A stretch of DNA of 64,000 bases from Oscarella lobularis (GCF_947507565.1 NC_089193.1:1167125-1231124), one strand, 5' to 3'; numbered from the stretch's first letter, positions 33,004 through 45,523 are shown. A program made the numbers and translations. Notes: generated by a model not told the origin, from the letters alone.

Positions 33004-34991
33004 TTACTTGCTCTCGTCGACCAGAACGTGTTCCAAGTATTCGTTGAGAAATAGGCCGTTTGGATCGACGCTTTCTCTCACCTGCAAATACTTTCCAAAC
33101 CGGGGGTACATACCGGCAAATTCCTTTGCTCTGATGCCGTGATCCTTTGCCCAGTGGGGACGACCACCGGCGGAAAGGACTATTTTTTCAAAAGCATGCC
33201 AATATTCGTGGTGAGAAATGTCCTTTCCGTAGGGTCTACGCACGTAAGATCTCCTGAATGTTTGAGAATAATTTTTAGCTCCTCCTAACCTGTACATAAC
33301 GATATTGATGTAGCAGGAGTCTCGATCATACGCTGGACTTAGAAAAAACTCCTCCGCTTTTACAAATCGGACTTCGACTTATAAAAGTTTAGACTCTAAG
33401 TCTAAAATACAAATTATCTATTTGGTGTATCTCACCTGGAAAGTGAGCCGGAAATTTGCTCTCTTCAATCCATTTCTTAAGCTGGAGCAAAACACTCGCT
33501 GTCTCACGTCTACACATAGAATAGAAAATACTATTATGGATATAGCGTCTACAATGAAGTCTCGCGATGCCTTGGAATGGCCCACTCCATAACGTATTGC
33601 TTAAAGAGACACTCAAAGCTAAATACCTGAAGAGAACGCTCTAAGAAAAACTATTATATTTTCACTCTCATCTCTCTACTTTGTCGCTTCTGTCTATGAC
33701 CTCCCTTGGGTGCTTGTAGAGCAAATTGAAGTAGGTTTTTGCTATGCTTGGTACAAGGGAGGGAAAGAAAGAACTCAGCCAATACATGAACTCGAGCGAG
33801 TAATAGCCAATTGCGTAGTCCCAAAACCAGCTGCCACATTTCACGGGAGGCTTGGGGGGGGGGAGGGAAAGAAAAGACATGCAAATTCAGACCCGAAGAC
33901 ACTTTGCCTGTAACGCACTCTGGACGTTCTGCTGTTTTTCCAATAGACAACATTCTCGGTATGCGGATACCAACAGAAACGAAAGTGCTCTGACGAATTG
34001 ACGAGAGATTCCAAATTATCAAGAACCTTAGAGTAAAAATTTCTTCCTTATGACGACAACGATGACAACGACGACGCATACTTCTTGGAGCGTAGACGAG
34101 AATTGTCTTTGATGCAGATGGAATGCCGGTTCGCACTGCAGCGTCGCCGAGAGAAGAATTCCAGTTGCTCCCAGCCCGCACATGGTAGCATGAAAAATGT
34201 CCGAATTGACGTCGCGCGAGCATTCGACGATCTTTTCCGAAGCGAGCAGAAGGTCGACAGATAAAACCTAAAGAGACGTCACAGTGTACATTATTGTATT
34301 CACTCTAATTAATAAATTCAATTTCACGTGAGAACAAATAGTTCCGAAAGCGACGCCCGTTCCGTGAGTGCCCGTCGCTATGGCACCGGCGACAGTAATG
34401 TCTCCTATACTGCCTTGACTAAAATATTCTCATATAGAATTACGAGGATCGACCGAACGAACGTTCGCGTTCTTCCCCCACTTGCTTAGAGCCATTCCAT
34501 GAGACGGCAACGTTTCATTGAGCTGAGCCACTGTCACGCCCGCCTCGAATTTCACAGTAAAACGCTTTGTGTCAATCTAATTACGGACCAACGTCATGCG
34601 TGCGTGGGCGTGGCAAATGACTTGTGTTTACGCGCACCTCCAGGATCCTGTTCATTTTTCGCAGCGAGATCATGAAATCGTCGGTGCAAGCGATTGTCGA
34701 CGGCGAGTGACCGATTCCGGCGACGCGCACGCGCCTGCGCTCCTTCTTCGCCTTGGCGACAATCTCGAGGAAAGAATGTCGCGAATGTGTGGACGGGACG
34801 GGGGGGGGGGGGGGGGAAGAGACTCCAAATTCAATACCTCCATCACGTCTTCGATTCGCGTCGGTTCGTAATAGAGACGCGGCGTGCACGAGTAGGTTTT
34901 CGCCCAGTTAGAAAACGTCACTCCCTTTGGGAAAAAATCACGCGTCCAGCACGAGTTGAAAGTCGGACTCGAGCTGCACGGGTACCTGCAT
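33004..34991 (-). CDS. GULO: L-gulonolactone oxidase (vitamin C biosynthesis)
   Basis: The first exon is only MQ (ATG 34991); it joins to [20 protein letters not shown]. The FAD-binding segment [20 protein letters not shown] contains the His that covalently carries FAD in the animal enzyme. The C-terminal ALO domain has [26 protein letters not shown] with the HWxK active-site motif, and [16 protein letters not shown] near the stop. Middle exons include [18 protein letters not shown], matching the membrane-associated region. The enzyme oxidises L-gulono-1,4-lactone to ascorbate precursor with H2O2 as by-product, in the ER membrane. A 17-G run (34800-34816) lies in the second intron, where it reads as the polypyrimidine tract. 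Confidence 0.9.
34800..34816. repeat. Poly-G run (17 G) in a GULO intron
   Basis: On the coding strand this is a C17 tract inside an intron of about 85 bp, upstream of the acceptor TTTCCTCGAG|ATTGTC. Confidence 0.9.
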
Positions 34992-35323
34992 TTTCAGCCG
35001 TCCGCGACGCAAGGACTCGGATCGAAGGCGACTGGCGATTCGCTAGGTGTCGAATGCGAGATTTTTTGAGAGCACGTGACGTCAAAAGTGACGTAGAAGC
35101 ATAGATAATAGTACAAGCTTCCCAAATGGGCGTGGTTTTCTAAAGTTAAGCTTCCAAAGAAACAAAATAGGAAGCGTTCCTTACTCTTGGGCGTTTACCG
35201 AGAAAAATTAATGTACTGTAGTGCGCTAAACGATGCAATGGAACGGAAAAGGAGCAATCCAGGAGAGAACAATAATGTGCAAGCTTGCCTTACGTTTTTC
35301 GTTACTATTCGCAATTTATATCA
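34992..35323. other. Intergenic region between divergent GULO and Rab32-like genes
   Basis: 332 bp containing both 5' UTRs/promoters. No motif is recognised beyond several CpGs and CACGTGACGTCA at about 35074, which combines an E-box with a CRE-like sequence. Confidence 0.5.
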
Positions 35324-36602
35324 ATGAAGAACGAGGTCGGACGTGTGAGCTCTACTATGTTGAGTAGTGACGAATCGGTCGAATCGTCGTTCCATCTCGG
35401 CGGCGGCGTGATGAGCGGACAAGTGAAAGACTACTTTTTTAAGCTGCTCGTCATCGGCGACGTTTGCGTGGGAAAAACGAGTTTCGTCGATCGATACGTT
35501 TACAACAAAGAATTCGATTCCACGTACAAGACGACGATAGGCGTCGACTTTGCCATTAAAAGTCTCAAATGGTCCGAAACGGAGCGAATACGACTCCAAG
35601 TACAACAAATCATTATATATAGACTAGATACAATAGTGAATTCAATAATTCTTAGTTGTGGGATTTGTCAGGTAAGCAAACATCGGACGTCCAAAAGCGT
35701 CATCATAATTTTTATGTAGTAGTATTAATTAATTAATTAAGTATAAGAGGTTCCTCCTAAACGCACTGACTTCTTTTTACCATGATCAGTGGACATGCTA
35801 CGTCTCCGTTTAGCAGATACAAACACTCTCATTTTTATATATGCGCACAACGTGATGATCCATATGCATAGGCCTATAGACGGACCCCCTACACATCAAC
35901 ACACTTTTGAACACATAAGACACGTCAACTATAGAACAAATTCCAACAGCTATCTGATTCTCCCCAATAGGTCAGGAGAGGTTTAGTAGTTTGACTCGCG
36001 TTTACTATCGAGACGCAATCGGCTGCTTGCTCTTTTTCGACTTATCGCGGGCCGAAACGTTTCGCACGCTCGGCAAATGGAAGAAGGACTTAGATTTAAA
36101 AGTTCATTTGCCAAGTGGGCGCGTCGTTCCCTGTCTACTCATAGCTAATAAGGTATGGGGGGGAGGGAAAGACGAGGGTTTAGCTTTCAATTGTTTTACG
36201 GGGGGTTAGTGTGACTTGGAAGATAGGGCCGTATCTGAGGAGGAGATTGACGCATTTTGCTCGAAGCACGGGCTGATTGGATGGATCGAGACGTCCGTTA
36301 AAAACGATCAGAATATTTCTGAATCTATTAGGTATTCTAATTGCACCATTATGTTATTCAATATTTAGCCGTGTAGCTTCTAATTTTTTAATATAACCTA
36401 TTCTTATCGTGTCTGCGTTTGCATTAGGACTCTGTTAACGAGTGTTCTGGAAGAGGTGAAGAAGGAAGAGGAGCCGCTGGAACGCGAGAAACGACAGAGG
36501 AACACGTACATATCGCTTAATAAAGAAATCGCAAAACACTATAGGGAACAAACTTCAGCGGGATGTTGCAGTTTGGGAGGAGACAAAGCGGAAATTTTAT
36601 AG
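35324..36602 (+). CDS. RAB32: Rab32/Rab38-family small GTPase
   Basis: Exons 35324-35599, 35656-35671, 35971-36152, 36210-36331 and 36428-36602. The G motifs are GDVCVGKTSF, TTIGVDFAIK, WDLSGQERF and LIANKCDLED, with ETSVKND as the SAK equivalent. The Rab32-like stretch is RVYYRDAIGCLLFFDLSRAE then WKKDLDLKVHLPSGR. Rab32/38/29 proteins direct cargo to lysosome-related organelles and recruit A-kinase or LRRK2-type partners. The second exon is only 16 nt and encodes LWDLSG with the junction codon. The C-terminus ends AGCCSLGGDKAEIL: the two cysteines are nine residues from the end, not terminal, so standard geranylgeranylation is doubtful. ATG 35324 is the first Met; VMSGQVKDYF is an alternative start. 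Confidence 0.85.
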
Positions 36603-36932
36603 AGAGAACGTAACCGTGCTGCTATCGATTTTGACGTTTCCAGTATTTTTTTTCTACTGAGTAACATATATTGCTGGTCCTTTGTGAAGATTCGGGTCTG
36701 CGCCTTTGAAATGGGACGCTTGGGGACCTGGGGGGGAACAGAGCACGAGTACATGCGAACCGGGGGGGAGCAGGGGCTGGTTTTACCGCAAAAGAACGTT
36801 TCACGTGTTTGCGTTGCGTGTGCCGCTGCCGGTCCTCTATGATTTCCACGATTGGGGCCACGGGCTAACGATTTGTCAGGACCACAAGCGAAAACGCGCG
36901 AGTCGCTGCGCAAAGGGGTGTGCAAACTCGTA

Positions 36933-38910
36933 CTATTTACTAAGACCTTCTATATACCTTAGGAGTGATTCATCTGGTCCGTGCCACAATGAGAGATCTG
37001 GGCCTTGAGCTGGAGTCCTGAGCTTCGATTTGAAATTGGACGGGAACGTCATTCTGACGGGTTGTCGTTCGTAGCGATGGGGCTGATATTGTCGCTTCGG
37101 CGGTTCGATGCGATGCTCTCTTGTCGGCTCCTTGGGAGGAGATTTCGGTCTCAAGGACTCGAGAAACGACGAAGAGGACGTCGAAGGAAAGGTAAAATTG
37201 AAAGAAGGATCGGACGGCTCGTCGTCGGTCCCGAACGTGACTACACGTTTAGTATGAATAGATGCACCTGAATTGATGGTGCGTGTACCTGGAGATAGCG
37301 TGGCTGGCAAGCGCGTTTCTACGGGAGACGGCGGAGGAGAGACGTGAGGAGTATAGCTAAATTATACATCTTCTCAATCAGACGGTAGACGTCTCTGATT
37401 CCGAGATACCTTGTGGTGGCTGAGGCTGTAGCCTCGCCTTAAAATCGATCAAGTCAGTTGATCATATATATCTAAGAGAATTTCTCACTTGATGCTTCGT
37501 GGCGGAGAACGTCTGTCGCTATGTTTTCGTCGTAGTCAACGAGTTCTAAGGCAAGCTTGATGCTCTCCTTTGCCAAGGAGGGAAACTTGGACGTCATAGC
37601 TGCCAATACTAGAAGAAAACGTAGTCTGTCTCTCTCGATTTTTTTTATGGAGGGAGAGGGGCGTACTTCTATTTTTATCGGCTTGAGACTTGGACGTGAG
37701 TTCCGAAGGAAAAGACACGTGCTTTTCTTGACAAATAAAATAAAGAAATGTAAAATTAGCCGATTTACTCTTTCTGCGTACTTTGTTTGGGTTTGGGTAG
37801 ACCAAATTGAGACTCCAAAGTCTCCTTAGCCTTTGTCACATTGTAGCCATTCTGTCAACAGTGCGCAAATACGAGAATAAAAAAACATTAGAATATATTA
37901 TATACCATTTCCAAAGAGATAGTCACGGCCTCTTTATCGACATGTGGGAATTCCTTAGCCAATCTATCCACCACTGCGCAAAAAGCAAGATACAACGCCG
38001 CAGCTTTAAAAATCGCAACGCTTTACTTTGCTTCCTTCTCGTCTTCTCCTTTGCCTCCTGATTTCGTTTCGCAGCAGCCGCAACAGAAGGCTACAGCGCG
38101 TATAAAAATAATATAAAAACAATCGAATATATTATACCTGTGCATATCCCATGTCCTTCAATTTAGTTCGCGAAGTCCGCAGATTCCAAGAGGACCTGCT
38201 CCAAGATAAAAATAAATCAAAAGCATGTAAAGATACACGGTAACAGACATTCGAAGCACTGATTCAATTAGTCCGCGACCCGCACGAGGAAATTCCACTG
38301 ATAGCGTATCGATATGTCTATCCTAAAACGATCATTAGTCAATAAGAGAAGAAAATATTTTGAAATTATTACATGCATATCAGTATGGCCTAGAGCCTTG
38401 AGCCTGCTGACCGTAAGATCAACGTTACCACTGGTACTGTAATAAATGCTGTAAGTGAGAAATATATTTCGATTTCTTTAATTAATTAACCTCGTGTGAA
38501 TATTTCTGATTTGAGATTCCGGAGCATTTGGAAATCGTTCCTTGAGATTTTTTATCTCCTCGTCGGATACGAGAGTGAAAGACGTCGTTTTTGTTGCCTA
38601 GGAGAACGAAGAGTTAGAGAGTTAGTAAAATTCGTCAAAAGAGACAATTAACCCACACCCTTGGGCTCGGGCTTCTTTCTCGGCTCCCGCTAGTCGTTAC
38701 CAAAGGAATAGATGTCCGAGGATCGGCCCACGAAGTCGTTTTCGTCGCGTGATTGATGAAGAAACTAGGAGAAGCCCCCCAAAAGGAGCCTCAATTCAAA
38801 GCATCGTTGTTTCGCGGTGTCATTATTTGGTATTACTATCTCCTTGAGCGCTGGTCGTATTTCATTTCCCAACCAGGAGGAAGAGGAGAAGAATTCATTC
38901 GAGCAGCCAT
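36933..38910 (-). CDS. WW-domain protein with CUE/UBA-like repeats
   Basis: The N-terminus MAARMNSSPLPPGWEMKYDQ joins across an intron to YFFINHATKTTSWADPR, a complete WW domain (Trp...Trp-Pro type) that binds proline-rich motifs. The next exon, FTLVSDEEIKNLKERFPNA with HTSGNVDLTVSRLKALG, looks like a CUE domain (ubiquitin binding). Further CUE/UBA-like segments follow, including NGYNVTKAKETLESQFG and FPSLAKESIKLALELVDYD. The C-terminal exon is Ser/Pro-rich and ends with a GPDLSLWHGPDESL motif. The combination suggests an adaptor for ubiquitin ligases or ubiquitinated cargo; I do not know a named orthologue. It is divergent from NDUFS2 with 38 bp between start codons. Confidence 0.65.
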
Positions 38911-38948
38911 TTGTTTATTTATCCCTGGTCAACACCCGTATAGGCAAC
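38911..38948. promoter_or_regulatory. 38-bp bidirectional promoter/5' UTR between WW gene and NDUFS2
   Basis: The ATG of the WW/CUE gene is at 38910 (minus) and the NDUFS2 ATG is at 38949 (plus). Transcription start sites must be inside these 38 bp or inside the opposite gene. Confidence 0.6.
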
Positions 38949-41068
38949 ATGTCAGCTCGTCTATTTCGCTCGATTCACCGTCTTCCTCAGCTTTGGCGGT
39001 CGTTTCGAACGTCTGCGGCAAACAGGTATAATATTTTCAGTTCGTTTCGTGTTTTTTTTGCACTGGGGCCCCTTTAGGTTCGTTTCGCCTCACCAGCAGC
39101 AAAGGGACGAACAGGAAGCTCGTCCATTGCAACTTCCAGGAGTACTCGGCGAAATGACGGGAAACGTACTCTATCCGGACAAAGAATCGGCAAAATGGGA
39201 CGTAGATCGTAAGAAAAAGAACAAACCAACGAAAACAAACGTCCATCTTCGCTTTTCCCTTCAGATTACGTACCAGAAAAATCGGTATCGAACCTTAAAG
39301 TGAATTTCGGTCCTCAGCATCCGGCCGCACACGGCGTACTTCGCCTCGTCTGCGAATTAAACGGAGAAGTAAAATCAAACGAAAATTCAAAGAAAATATA
39401 TACTATATATAGTAATTTCTCCTTTTAGGTCGTTCAGAGAGCCGATCCTCACATCGGTCTTCTTCATCGCGGCACCGAGAAACTGATCGAATATAAGACG
39501 TACACGCAGGCATTGCCCTACTTCGATCGTCTTGACTACGTCTCGATGATGTGCAACGAGCAAGCCTACTCATTGGCCGTCGAAAATCTCCTCGGAATTG
39601 ATATACCACCTAGAGCAAAATACATAAGAAGTATCAGTCATTATTTAATTAATTAATCGGTATTTTATTTATATATTGATTGATTAATTAATTTAGCAAT
39701 GTTTGGCGAAATAACGAGAATTCTTAATCACATAATGGCCGTGTGTTCTCATGCGCTCGACGTCGGAGCCATGACTCCCTTCTTTTGGCTTTTCGAAGAG
39801 AGAGAGAAAGTAACGCTATTGAATCAATAAAGTCAGGGGCATAAACCCTCTCTTCTCAAACTAGATGATGGAATTCTACGAGCGAGTATCTGGAGCGCGT
39901 TTGCACGCGGCCTACGTTCGACCGGGCGGCGTGTCTCAAGATCTTCCAATTGGACTCATGAACGACATCTATAATTTCTTGACACCGTTCTCCCAGAGAA
40001 TCGACGAACTCGAAGAGGTGCGCACAGAAACGAAAGAACATTTATTAATTAGTCAGGAATTATTGTTTATATTAGATGCTGACTAATAATAGAATATGGA
40101 AGCAGAGAGTCGTTGACATTGGGATCGTCTCCGCTGAAGACGCTCTCAATCTTGGATTCAGGTTTTCAAAAATACTCTCTAATTCTTATAGATTTTAAAA
40201 TATAAAATATTTAAGTGGCGTGATGTTGCGAGGATCTGGAATTAAGTGGGATTTGAGAAAAGTTCAGCCGTACGATGCTTATGATCAGGTCGATTTTGAC
40301 GTGCCTATCGGTCGTCACGGAGACTGCTATGACAGGTCAGAATTATTACGCATTTTCAAATAATCTCATTGCGATCAATAAAGGTACCTGTGTCGCGTTG
40401 ATGAAATGCGTCAAAGTTTGAGAATTATTCATCAAGTTAGTAGAAGCGGTTACGTGATAAAGTGTCTTTATTGAAATGGGGGTCCCCCCCATGTGTACCT
40501 AGTGTCTGAATAAAATGCCCGAGGGAGAAGTCAAAGTCGACGACGCCAAGATTTCTCCGCCCAGTAGACACGAAATGAAAGTAAAGGCTGATTTATAGAC
40601 AACACGTTATGGAGCCTCTATGTCTTGGCTAAGGATTCCATGGAAGCATTGATTCATCATTTCAAGCTATTCACCGAAGGATACAGCGTTCCTCCGGGAG
40701 CCACTTACACTGCCATTGAAGCTCCAAAAGTATTGTATCTATGTACAGTATATATTAGACTACTAATGATGTTATTCTTAGGGCGAGTTTGGAGTTTATC
40801 TTGTGTCAGATGGGACGAGCAAACCGTACAAGTGCAAAATCAAAGCGCCTGGATTTTCCCATCTGGTAAAATTTCCAAGTGTGTTAAGTAATATAATTTC
40901 ACATAGAAGGTTCTCTAAGGCTGGCCTACATTTTGTCACACAAGGACATCTCCTCGCCGACATGGTAGCCATCATAGGTATACTGTACTTTAATTTGAGT
41001 ACTTATTATTTTTAATCTGGGGGTCTCTAGGCACAATGGATATTGTTTTTGGTGAAGTAGATCGCTGA
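38949..41068 (+). CDS. NDUFS2: NADH dehydrogenase (ubiquinone) iron-sulfur protein 2, 49 kDa
   Basis: About twelve exons encode the whole 49-kDa subunit of complex I: presequence [20 protein letters not shown], then [140 protein letters not shown] and [20 protein letters not shown], then DR-stop. The HGVLR His and the conserved Tyr of the quinone site are in the expected places. It sits in the mitochondrial matrix arm next to the quinone tunnel. Length and end are as in animals. Confidence 0.97.
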
Positions 41069-41290
41069 GAAAACTATGAGACTATGAATGTATAGCGCGC
41101 GTTCCTGTTACTCGTTCGTGTTTACCAGTGTTTACCTTATATGGTCATGAGAAGGTCGTGAATCGCGACGAAAACGTCATGAGGGCGTGGCGTCGTTCCG
41201 TCGCCCAATAAGAGGCGAGCAGGCACGTGCTTCGGTGCCGTATCTGTTTCTGTAGTCCGTCTCTCGAAAAGAAGCTCGCGTACAGTCGAA

Positions 41291-43987
41291 ATGGCCGGAG
41301 AAATGAGCGCCGAAGAGATCGCCGAGATCCGCGCGCAGTTCGACGAGGTAAGAACGCGTCGACGGGAGTCGCTTCGAGGCGACAATCTTGTCGCGCAGTT
41401 CGACGCGGACAAGAACGGGCACATAACGTGCAGCGAAATCTCCGAAGTGATGAAAGCGCTCGGCGAAAGCATCCCCGGCTACCAGATCAGGGACATGGTG
41501 CGCGAAGTCGATCTCGACGAGAACGGAACGATCGAATTCAACGAATTCATCGAGGTGCGTCGTCGCTTCCCACGCGTCCACGTGCTCCCCCCGCGCTCTC
41601 GGCGTCTCTCTCGACGAGAACGAGACCTAATCGAAGCTCACCGCCTCGAGGAAAGGAGGCGAATGAGGGCGTAACGGTATTTTCTCTTCCTCCCGGATGC
41701 GGTGTTGTTCCGAGATTAATTAATTGAATATCCTATTATTGATGCGTGGGCGTGGTTTTTTAGATGTTTAAAAAAGTGAAAGGGAAAAGACCGAAGTATA
41801 AGTTGGAGGCGGTTGCCGAGCGACAGAAGAAGGTGCTCAAGTCGGGCGGGACGTCCGAGGCGTCGGCCGCGGGAACGACTCACTCGTTCGCCGAAGACGA
41901 ATCGCTCGCTTTCGTCGATTGGATCAATTTTCAATTGGCCGGCGATCCCGATTTGGCGAAAGCGTTGCCTATCAATAGCGAGGATCACCTCGCTCTGTTT
42001 CCGGCTCTTCACGACGGAATTCTCCTATGGTAACGTTAGATAATCAAAATTCTAATAAATAAATAAATTTCGTGCGATTCTTAGCAAACTGATTAACAAG
42101 TCAGTCGCGGATACCATCGACGAGAGGGCGATTAATAAGACGAAGCTCAACGTGTACACGATTCACGAGAATCAGACGTTGGCTTTGAATTCGGCTTCCG
42201 CCATCGGCTGCAACATCGTCAATATCGGGCCCGAGGACTTGACGAAAGGAACGCCGCATCTCTGCCTCGGAATTCTCTGGCAAGTCATCCGTGTAAGAGA
42301 TGAAGAGAGGGAGAAAGAAAGGGGATTAATTATTGTTTTTTTTTTTTAGATTGGGCTCTTGGCGAAAATTTCTCTGCAAAATTGTCCGGGTTTGGCTCGT
42401 CTGCTCGAGGAAGGCGAAGAGCTCGAAGATCTGTTGCGTTTGAGCCCCGAGGAGATTCTCCTGCGATGGTTCAACTATCAGCTCAAGGAAGCCGGATCGT
42501 CGAGACGCGTCAGAAACTTTGGAGGAGACATCAAGGTCTGGGCGTTTTCGAAATCACTTATATTATTTTATAAGGGGTTTTTGTACGGTTATTAGGATTC
42601 TGAGTGCTACACTATTCTTTTGAATCAGATCGCTCCTCCTGATAGGGGAGTCGATATGTCGCCTATGCACGTAAGTTGGCTACTTTTGTCCGGTGGGGAG
42701 GGGATCTCGTTTTGAGTGTGACTTCTCTTAGGAATCGGATATGGAGAACAGGGCCGAGAAGATGTTGCAGCAGGCCGATAAATTGGAGTGTCGCGCCTTC
42801 GTGAGACCCAGGGTAAAAAGAAGTCGCTGAGAATTGCAATATTTTTTCTGAATTTTGCTTTTGACTCGCTTTAGGATGTCGTTCGTGGAAACCAAAAATT
42901 GAATTTGGCTTTCGTGGCGAATTTGTTTAATAACTTTCCAGCTCTGGAGCCGCTGGAAGATCAGCCGATGCCAGAGATTGAAGAGACAAGAGAAGAGAAG
43001 AGTAAGTGCATATATATATATATATATGTAACGTGTGGGTACTACTACAGTATACGTGTACTTTTTTAGCTTACAGAAATTGGATGAACAGCTTGGGCGT
43101 GAAGCCGTTCGTTTACTGGCTCTACGACGATTTGGCTGATGGCATGGTTCTCCTCCAGGTTCGCCTTTTCCTCGTGGTTATTACGCTGAGTAGTCTATGC
43201 ATTGTTTTTTTCTCAGCTTTTCGACAAAGTGTTTCCTGGTTCTGTCGACTGGAAGAAAGTGAATCAGCCTCCCTTCAAGGCTCGGGACAAAATGAAGAAA
43301 CTGGAGAATTGCAATTACGCCGTGCAAATTGCGAAAAGCTGTAAACTGTCCGTAGTGGGAATAGGCGGCGAAGACATACACGCCAAGAACAAGACGCTCA
43401 CACTGGGTCAGCCCCTATGACTCGATTATTTAACTATTTGTTTAATATTGGGGCGATTATTACGTAGCTATCGTATGGCAGATTATGAGAGCGTACACCA
43501 TCTCGATTCTCCAAAAACTCTCCGGATCGGACAAGCCGATCCAAGACACGGAGATCGTTGAATGGGTCAATAGAACGGTTAGTGCGTTGAACGAGATAAT
43601 CGACTTTTCTTCTTATTACTGTTTACCTTCTTTCAGTTGTCAGAAGCCAACAAGGCTTCGCAGATTTCGTCCTTCAAGGATCCCGCTATTTCAACCGGAT
43701 TGCCTGTGATTGATCTGGTCGACGCTATCAAGCCAGCTTCTGTCAAATACGATCTTGTCAATCCTGGAGCTACGGAGGAGGTGGGTCTTAATATATTGTA
43801 TTGGGAGTCTTTTCTCTATGTTGGGCTCTAGGATAAGTTGCTGAATGCCAAGTACGCGATTTCTATGTCTCGAAAAATTGGGGCTCGCGTGTTCGCGCTC
43901 CCGGAGGACATCATCGAGGTGAAACCGAAAATGGTTTTGACCATTTTCGCGTGTCTGATGGCTCGCGGTCTCGAGGGAAAGAAATGA
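41291..43987 (+). CDS. PLS3: Plastin/fimbrin (actin-bundling protein)
   Basis: Two EF hands ([13 protein letters not shown] and [16 protein letters not shown]) are followed by four calponin-homology domains: [136 protein letters not shown] and [20 protein letters not shown], then [20 protein letters not shown] at the end. Plastins cross-link actin filaments in microvilli, filopodia and collar structures; calcium binding by the EF hands regulates bundling. Domain order and length (about 620 aa) fit the family. Which vertebrate paralogue it corresponds to cannot be said. The first intron is about 50 bp. Confidence 0.95.
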
Positions 43988-44269
43988 AAGACTTGAACGT
44001 CGTTTGCGTGTCTCGAACAGTATGTGTCTTCGATTTTTTGCTTTCTTTTTTGATTTTTTGTGGGTGGACTGGACTGGGCATAATTTCCGTGTTTGCTGAG
44101 GAATAAACTGATGTTTGTCTGTGCGCAACACGTCCTCCTCTAGTGTATTCGCAGGAGGGTCATTCTGTAGGAACTTTATGACTAGGTCAGTAGCAAAAGG
44201 GCCGTTTTATGAAATGTTTAGTACGAACTGCAAGCGTGCGCGCAGCAACGGTTGGTGAAGGAGTCGCAG

Positions 44270-45523
44270 TTACACTAACCTTTGCATAAGCTCGTCGCTT
44301 GACGCCATAGGCGTTTCGTCGCTTGACGAGAGAGATTGAACGTTTTCGTTGATGTGAAACATGGTGAGTGTATCAGTCCTAAAACGCCTGCATAAATACT
44401 TCAAATGCGTCGTCGCCTCTACTTACTCTTCCGCCAAATTATATTCCCTTTTCGATATTTTGCGCTGATAGATTTGAATGCCAACTGCAAGACAAGCAAC
44501 GAAAGCAAGACAACATCCAATTATAATACCGGCCAAGGCACCGCCACCAGGATTCAATTTGTCGTTATAAGGTGGAGGAGCAATTGATGTAGGCTGTCCA
44601 GTACCAATCGTATGAGGAGACGGTGTTATTCTTCTTGTAGCTAAGCCAGATGTTGATGACGTTGATAAAGAAACAGACGCAGGTACTGAGTCGTAAGTCG
44701 CACTTCGTACTGTAGACAGAACCGTTGCTCTTGATGATGTCAGAGTAGGCTAAAAGAAAATAGAGACATTGACTTGCCCCATGTGCCTTTTACGAGAAAC
44801 TTACAGGCGGAGTTGGGTCTCCACAAACTTCAAATATCATGTCGACATAATAAATGGTATAATTCACCAATACCGTGAAGCTAAATAATACGAATAAATA
44901 AAATGTTCAACAGACTCAAGGAAGATCCTTACTGAAAGTATACGCAAGTGTAGTTCTCAGCTGGAGCGTGCCACAGAAACCAAACTGCTTCCTTCTCGTA
45001 AACGTTCCCATGACAGACAGCCTGATCAGAGCATTTCATTTGAACAGGAAGATTAGCCGCACTATCAACTAGGCCTGTTCCTTCGGATAACTCATCAGAA
45101 ACAGACAACGGGCTAAGACTGGGTCGAACTATAAAACCTCGAAAAGTCTGATTGCCTTGAAGAGTTACTATTGCAGAAACCATTAAAAAAAAGAAATCCT
45201 GTTTTGATCAATTTCACTTAACTGTTATACGTCTTTCCTGGTGTATAGAGTGCAGTGCCGTTTTTAGCTGTTCCGTTCGCGTATCGACTTGCATTGATTG
45301 ACAAATAAAATCCACCGTCTCCAGGAGTAGAAGGATAGTAGGGAGGCGGAGTCCAGTCCCACCGGTGATAATGATAATGGCTGGGATCGTAGTCATGATC
45401 GAAGTAGTGATTGACTTGCATTGTCGTGCAAGATTGGATACAAGCGCCCGCCGGCCAACCTGCTGCGTATCTCGCAAGGTCAATGAGAACAAGAAAGGTG
45501 AGCGCTCGGAGCACGTTCGCCAT
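44270..45523 (-). CDS. Reeler-domain single-pass membrane protein (paralogue A)
   Basis: Signal peptide MANVLRALTFLVLIDLARYA, then a Reeler-type domain: ACIQSCTTMQVNHYFDHDYD, PGKTYNITLQGNQTFRGFIV, a cysteine pair around KCSDQAVCHG, and a closing FLWHAPAENYTCVYFHFTVL. A Ser/Thr-rich stem follows, then a transmembrane helix GGALAGIIIGCCLAFVACL and a cytoplasmic tail spliced from two exons, ending SSDELMQRLV-stop. Reeler domains occur in reelin, ferric-chelate-reductase-like and defence proteins and bind extracellular ligands; the ligand is unknown here. An almost parallel paralogue lies directly upstream (46191-47877). The 3' end is convergent with plastin, 280 bp away. Start chosen by similarity to paralogue B; an upstream Met (MKPMH) is possible. 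Confidence 0.75.

Noticed and set aside
41137-41581. Minus-strand ORFs (111 and 134 codons) over the plastin EF-hand exons
   Set aside because: They are shadows of the plastin coding exons on the opposite strand, with no independent evidence.
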